A stretch of DNA of 64,000 nt from Lasioglossum baleicum. Taxonomy: Eukaryota > Arthropoda > Insecta > Hymenoptera > Halictidae. A program made the position numbers and the translations under genes. Position 1 is the first letter of the stretch; the number at the start of each line of letters is the position of its first letter. Below, one piece after another: positions 58,545-64,000 of this stretch. The DNA is taken from assembly GCF_051020765.1 (NCBI RefSeq), contig NW_027469236.1, forward strand, positions 248,001-312,000, given 5' to 3'. The notes under the pieces were generated by a model. The model made no database searches, was not told the origin of the DNA, and was given only the letters and a program-made list of their open reading frames with translations.

Positions 58545-61500
58545 GAGGATGCTTCCCGCAGGCTAGTCGAGTAAAAACACGTGCGAGAGGATGCTTCCCG
58601 CAGGCTAGTCGAGTACAAACACGTGCGAGAGGATGCATCCCGCAGGCTAGTCGAGTAAAAACACGTGCGAGAGAATGCATCCCGCAGGCTAGTCGAGTAA
58701 AAACACATGCGAGAGGATGCATCCCGCAGGCTAATCGAGTAAAAACGCATGCGAGAGGATGCTTCTCGCAGGCTGGTCGAGCAAAAACACGTGCGAGAGG
58801 ATGCATCCCGCAGGCTAGTCGAGTAAAAACACATGCGAGAGGATGCATCCCGCAGGCTAGTCGAGTAAAAACACGTGCGAGAGGATGCTTCCCGCAGGCT
58901 AGTCGAGTACAAACACGTGCGAGAGGATGCATCCCGCAGGCTAGTCGAGTAAAAACACGTGCGAGAGAATGCATCCCGCAGGCTAGTCGAGTAAAAACAC
59001 ATGCGAGAGGATGCATCCCGCAGGCTAATCGAGTAAAAACACATGCGAGAGGATGCATCCCGCAGGCTAGTCGAGTAAAAACACGTGCGAGAGGATGCTT
59101 CCCGCAGGCTAGTCGAGTAAAAACACGTGCGAGAGGATGCATCCCGCAGGCTAGTCGAGTAAAAACGCATGCGAGAGGATGCTTCTCGCAGGCTAGTCGA
59201 GTAAAAACACGTGCGAGAGGATGCTTCCCGCAGGCTAGTCGAGTACAAACACGTGCGAGAGGATGCATCCCGCAGGCTAGTCGAGTAAAAATACGTGCGA
59301 GAGAATGCATCCCGCAGGCTAGTCGGGTAAAAACACATGCGAGAGGATGCATCCCGCAGGCTAATCGAGTAAAAACGCATGCGAGAGGATGCTTCTCGCA
59401 GGCTGGTCGAGCAAAAACACGTGCGAGAGGATGCATCCCGCAGGCTAGTCGAGTAAAAACACATGCGAGAGGATGCATCCCGCAGGCTAGTCCAGTAAAA
59501 ACACATGCGAGAGGATGAATCCCGCAGGCTAGTCGAGTAAAAACACGTGCGAGAGGATGCTTCCCGCAGGCTAGTCGAGTACAAACACGTGCGAGAGGAT
59601 GCATCCCGCAGGCTAGTCGATTAAAAACACGTGCGAGAGGATGCATCCCGCAGGCTAGTCGAGTAAAAACACGTGCGAGAGGATGCTTCCCGCATGCTAG
59701 TCGAGTAAAAACACATGCGAGAGGATGCATCCCGCAGGCTAGTCGAGTAAAAACACGTGCGAGAGGATGCATCCCGCAGGCTAGTCGAGTAAAAACACAT
59801 GCGAGAGGATGCTTCCCGCAGGCTAGTCGAGTACAAACACGTGCGAGAGGATGCATCCCGCAGGCTAGTCGAGTAAAAACACGTGCGAGAGAATGCATCC
59901 CGCAGGCTAGTCGAGTAAAAACACGTGCGAGAGGATGCATCCCGCAGGCTAGTCGAGTAAAAACACATGCGAGAGGATGCATCCCGCAGGCTAGTCGAGT
60001 AAAAACACGTGCGAGAGGATGCATCCCGCAGGCTAGTCGAGTAAAAACACGTGCGAGAGGATGCATCCCGCAGGCTAGTCGAGTAAAAACACATGCGAGA
60101 GGATGCATCCCGCAGGCTAGTCGAGTAAAAACACGTGCGAGAGGATGCATCCCGCAGGCTAGTCGAGTAAAAACACATGCGAGAGGATGCATCCCGCAGG
60201 CTAGTCGAGTAAAAACACGTGCGAGAGGATGCATCCCGCAGGCTAGTCGAGTAAAAACACGTGCGAGAGGATGCATCCCGCAGGCTAGTCGAGTAAAAAC
60301 ACATGCGAGAGAATGCATCCCGCAGGCTAGTCGAGTAAAAACGCATGCGAGAGGATGCTTCTCGCAGGCTGGTCGAGCAAAAACACGTGCGAGAGGATGC
60401 ATCCCGCAGGCTAGTCGAGTAAAAACACATGCGAGAGGATGCATCCCGCAGGCTAGTCGAGTAAAAACACGTGCGAGAGGATGCTTCCCGCAGGCTAGTC
60501 GAGTACAAACACGTGCGAGAGGATGCATCCCGCAGGCTAGTCGAGTAAAAACACGTGCGAGAGAATGCATCCCGCAGGCTAGTCGAGTAAAAACACATGC
60601 GAGAGGATGCATCCCGCAGGCTAATCGAGTAAAAACGCATGCGAGAGGATGCTTCTCGCAGGCTGGTCGAGCAAAAACACGTGCGAGAGGATGCATCCCG
60701 CAGGCTAGTCGAGTAAAAACACATGCGAGAGGATGCATCCCGCAGGCTAGTCGAGTAAAAACACATGCGAGAGGATGCATCCCGCATGCTAGTCGAGTAA
60801 AAACACGTGCGAGAGGATGCTTCCCGCAGGCTAGTCGAGTACAAACACGTGCGAGAGGATGCATCCCGCAGGCTAGTCGATTAAAAACACGTGCGAGAGG
60901 ATGCATCCCGCAGGCTAGTCGAGTAAAAACACGTGCGAGAGGATGCTTCCCGCATGCTAGTCGAGTAAAAACACATGCGAGAGGATGCATCCCGCAGGCT
61001 AGTCGAGTAAAAACACGTGCGAGAGGATGCATCCCGCAGGTTAGTCGAGTAAAAACACATGCGAGAGGATGCATCCCGCAGACTAGTCGAGTAAAAACAC
61101 GTGCGAGAGGATGCATCCCGCAGGCCAGTCGAGTAAAAACACGTGCGAGAGGATGCTTCCCGCAGGCTAGTCGAGTAAAAACACGTGCGAGAGGATGCAT
61201 CCCGCAGGCTAGTCGAGTAAAAACACGTGCGAGAGGATGCTTCTCGCAGGCTGGTCGAGCAAAAACACGTGCGAGAGGATGCATCCCGCAGGCTAGTCGA
61301 GTAAAAACACGTGCGAGAGGATGCATCCCGCAGGCTAGTCGAGTAAAAACACATGCGAGAGGATGCATCCCGCAGGCTAGTCGAGTAAAAACACGTGCGA
61401 GAGGATGCATCCCGCAGGCTAGTCGAGTAAAAACACGTGCGAGAGGATGCATCCCGCAGGCTAGTCGAGTAAAAACACATGCGAGAGGATGCATCCCGCA

Positions 61501-64000
61501 GGCTAGTCGAGTAAAAACACGTGCGAGAGGATGCTTCCCGCAGGCTAGTCGAGTACAAACACGTGCGAGAGGATGCATCCCGCAGGCTAGTCGAATAAAA
61601 ACACGTGCGAGAGAATGCATCCCGCAGGCTAGTCGAGTAAAAACACGTGCGAGAGGATGCATCCCGCAGGCTAATCGAGTAAAAACGCATGCGAGAGGAT
61701 GCTTCTCGCAGGCTGGTCGAGCAAAAACACGTGCGAGAGGATGCATCCCGCAGGCTAGTCGAGTAAAAACACATGCGAGAGGATGCATCCCGCAGGCTAG
61801 TCCAGTAAAAACACATGCGAGAGGATGAATCCCGCAGGCTAGTCGAGTAAAAACACGTGCGAGAGGATGCTTCCCGCAGGCTAGTCGAGTACAAACACGT
61901 GCGAGAGGATGCATCCCGCAGGCTAGTCGAGTAAAAACACGTGCGAGAGAATGCATCCCGCAGGCTAGTCGAGTAAAAACACATGCGAGAGGATGCATCC
62001 CGCAGGCTAATCGAGTAAAAACGCATGCGAGAGGATGCTTCTCGCAGGCTGGTCGAGCAAAAACACGTGCGAGAGGATGCATCCCGCAGGCTAGTCGAGT
62101 AAAAACACATGCGAGAGGATGCATCCCGCAGGCTAGTCGAGTAAAAACACGTGCGAGAGGATGCTTCCCGCAGGCTAGTCGAGTAAAAACACATGCGAGA
62201 GGATGCATCCCGCAGGCTAGTCGAGTAAAAACACGTGCGAGAGGATGCATCCCGCAGGCTAGTCGAGTAAAAACACATGCGAGAGGATGCATCCCGCAGG
62301 CTAGTCGAGTAAAAACACGTGCGAGAGGATGCATCCCGCAGGCTAGTCGAGTAAAAACACGTGCGAGAGGATGCATCCCGCAGGCTAGTCGAGTAAAAAC
62401 ACATGCGAGAGGATGCATCCCGCAGGCTAGTCGAGTAAAAACACGTGCGAGAGGATGCTTCCCGCAGGCTAGTCGAGTACAAACACGTGCGAGAGGATGC
62501 ATCCCGCAGGCTAGTCGAGTAAAAACACGTGCGAGAGAATGCATCCCGCAGGCTAGTCGAGTAAAAACACATGCGAGAGGATGCATCCCGCAGGCTAATC
62601 GAGTAAAAACGCATGCGAGAGGATGCTTCTCGCAGGCTGGTCGAGCAAAAACACGTGCGAGAGGATGCATCCCGCAGGCTAGTCGAGTAAAAACACATGC
62701 GAGAGGATGCATCCCGCAGGCTAGTCGAGTAAATACACATGCGAGAGGATGCATCCCGCAGGCTAGTCGTGTAAAAACACGTGCGAGAGGATGCTTCCCG
62801 CAGGCTAGTCGAGTAAAAACACATGCGAGAGGATGCATCCCGCAGGCTAGTCGAGTAAAAACACGTGCGAGAGGATGCTTCCCGCAGGCTAGTCGAGTAA
62901 AAACACGTGCGAGAGGATGCTTCCCGCAGGCTAGTCGAGTAAAAACACGTGCGAGAGGATGCATCCCGCAGGCTAGTCGAGTAAAAACACATGCGAGAGA
63001 ATGCATCCCGCAGGCTAGTCGAGTAAAAACGCATGCGAGAGGATGCTTCTCGCAGGCTGGTCGAGCAAAAACACGTGCGAGAGGATGCATCCCGCAGGCT
63101 AGTCGAGTAAAAACACATGCGAGAGGATGCATCCCGCAGGCTAGTCGAGTAAAAACACGTGCGAGAGGATGCTTCCCGCAGGCTAGTCGAGTACAAACAC
63201 GTGCGAGAGGATGCATCCCGCAGGCTAGTCGAGTAAAAACACGTGCGAGAGAATGCATCCCGCAGGCTAGTCGAGTAAAAACACATGCGAGAGGATGCAT
63301 CCCGCAGGCTAATCGAGTAAAAACGCATGCGAGAGGATGCTTCTCGCAGGCTGGTCGAGCAAAAACACGTGCGAGAGGATGCATCCCGCAGGCTAGTCGA
63401 GTAAAAACACATGCGAGAGGATGCATCCCGCAGGCTAGTCGAGTAAAAACACATGCGAGAGGATGAATCCCGCAGGCTAGTCGAGTAAAAACACGTGCGA
63501 GAGGATGCTTCCCGCAGGCTAGTCGAGTACAAACACGTGCGAGAGGATGCATCCCGCAGGCTAGTCGATTAAAAACACGTGCGAGAGGATGCATCCCGCA
63601 GGCTAGTCGAGTAAAAACACGTGCGAGAGGATGCTTCCCGCATGCTAGTCGAGTAAAAACACATGCGAGAGGATGCATCCCGCAGGCTAGTCGAGTAAAA
63701 ACACGTGCGAGAGGATGCATCCCGCAGGCTAGTCGAGTAAAAACACATGCGAGAGGATGCATCCCGCAGGCTAGTCGAGTAAAAACACGTGCGAGAGGAT
63801 GCATCCCGCAGGATAGTCGAGTAAAAACACGTGCGAGAGGATGCATCCCGCAGGCTAGTCGAGTAAAAACACATGCGAGAGGATGCATCCCGCAGGCTAG
63901 TCGAGTAAAAACACGTGCGAGAGGATGCTTCCCGCAGGCTAGTCGAGTACAAACACGTGCGAGAGGATGCATCCCGCAGGCTAGTCGAGTAAAAACACGT
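58545..64000 (+). repeat. Array-free terminal domain
   Basis: Pure 42-mer with no 24-bp unit. The marker TCGATTAAAAAC heads large blocks at 57,518, 59,618, 60,878 and 63,566 (steps of 2,100, 1,260 and 2,688 bp, all whole multiples of 42). GTCCAGTAAAA recurs at 59,491 and 61,801 (55 monomers apart) and GATGAATCCC near 61,824 and 63,462 (39 apart). GCAGGTTAG at 57,681/61,041 indicates another copied segment at a shift of 3,360. Confidence 0.8.

Larger units (their letters stand above)
1..64000 (+). repeat. 42-bp tandem satellite array spanning the entire window
   Basis: The monomer at 1-42 repeats head to tail to the last base, about 1,435 copies, all in the same orientation. In order it holds GGCTAGTCGAG, five A, the E-box palindrome CACGTG (20-25 in the first copy), GCGAGA and the 10-bp palindrome GGATGCATCC, then CCGCA. 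By hand count it is 23/42 G+C with four CpG per copy. Common variants recur in a fixed order: CACATG or CGCATG for CACGTG, GCTTCC for GCATCC, GAGAATG for GAGGATG, GTACAAAC or GTACACAC for GTAAAAAC, GCTAATCG for GCTAGTCG, and a linked haplotype CGCATG...TTCTCGC...GGTCGAGCA. Both array ends lie outside the window. The family is not one I recognise by name. Centromeric, pericentromeric or other heterochromatic location would be typical but cannot be shown here. Confidence 0.98.

Noticed and set aside
1..64000. CRISPR array
   Set aside because: Repeats abut one another with no unique spacers, and copies differ from each other gradually.
1..64000. Transposon or insertion sequence origin
   Set aside because: No terminal inverted repeats, target-site duplications, transposase or reverse-transcriptase sequence anywhere in the window.
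1..64000. Telomeric repeat, rDNA spacer or tRNA cluster
   Set aside because: No telomere-type hexamers or heptamers, no rRNA-like or tRNA-like segment; the 42-mer continues without interruption.
1..64000. CENP-B box in the monomer
   Set aside because: The core bases of the CENP-B box (TTCG and CGGGA with the known spacing) are not present in the monomer; a centromeric role stays possible but unsupported.
1..64000. Wholesale assembly artefact
   Set aside because: Possible in places, but private single-base markers and register-exact junctions argue that most of the order is real; only individual duplications (for example 4,670-8,953) remain suspect.

Overview
The whole 64-kb window is satellite DNA. 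I see no unique sequence, no RNA gene, no mobile element and no protein gene I would defend. The base unit is a 42-bp monomer, about 1,435 head-to-tail copies (by subtraction: 64,000 minus about 3.7 kb of other repeats, divided by 42), all in one orientation. Each monomer reads, in order: GGCTAGTCGAG, a run of five A, a CACGTG E-box (often CACATG), GCGAGA, and a GGATGCATCC palindrome. Embedded in this sea are 31 short arrays of a second, 24-bp unit built around the palindrome TGCGCATGCGCA, which is the textbook binding motif of the animal transcription factor NRF1.

Organism: a eukaryote is strongly suggested by tens of kilobases of satellite with nested higher-order repeats (HORs). The NRF1-type motif and the high CpG density hint at an animal, but this is weak evidence and I cannot name a species. 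Nothing bacterial or viral is visible.

Layout: monomer variants occur in a fixed order. The basic HOR is 19 monomers (798 bp = 6+7+6), seen cleanly at 1.1-2.45, 4.3-5.4, 28.07-29.1 and partly at 43.2-44.2 kb. Larger blocks are copied over it: 1-5.67 kb recurs at 23.73-29.41 kb (shift about 23.74 kb); 2.1-5.77 kb recurs at 13.74-17.41 kb; 9.48-13.7 kb recurs at 15.37-19.6 kb; three short+long 24-bp-array cassettes sit in tandem at 19.05, 20.93 and 22.64 kb; 42.8-45.0 kb recurs at 50.5-52.85 kb; 45.95-49.82 kb recurs at 54.76-58.54 kb. A diverged variant domain lies at 32.1-34.9 kb, and 55.54-64.0 kb is free of 24-bp arrays.

The huge open reading frames (thousands of residues) are by-products: 42 and 24 are both multiples of 3 and three of the six frames of the monomer contain no stop, so any copy number stays open. 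Common variant changes are amino-acid replacing in all open frames, and the longest open frame passes through a frameshift into the other stop-free minus frame. I therefore annotate no CDS. If the region does anything, the plausible routes are chromatin or centromere-type structure, or mass binding of methylation-sensitive E-box and NRF1-type factors; both are inference.
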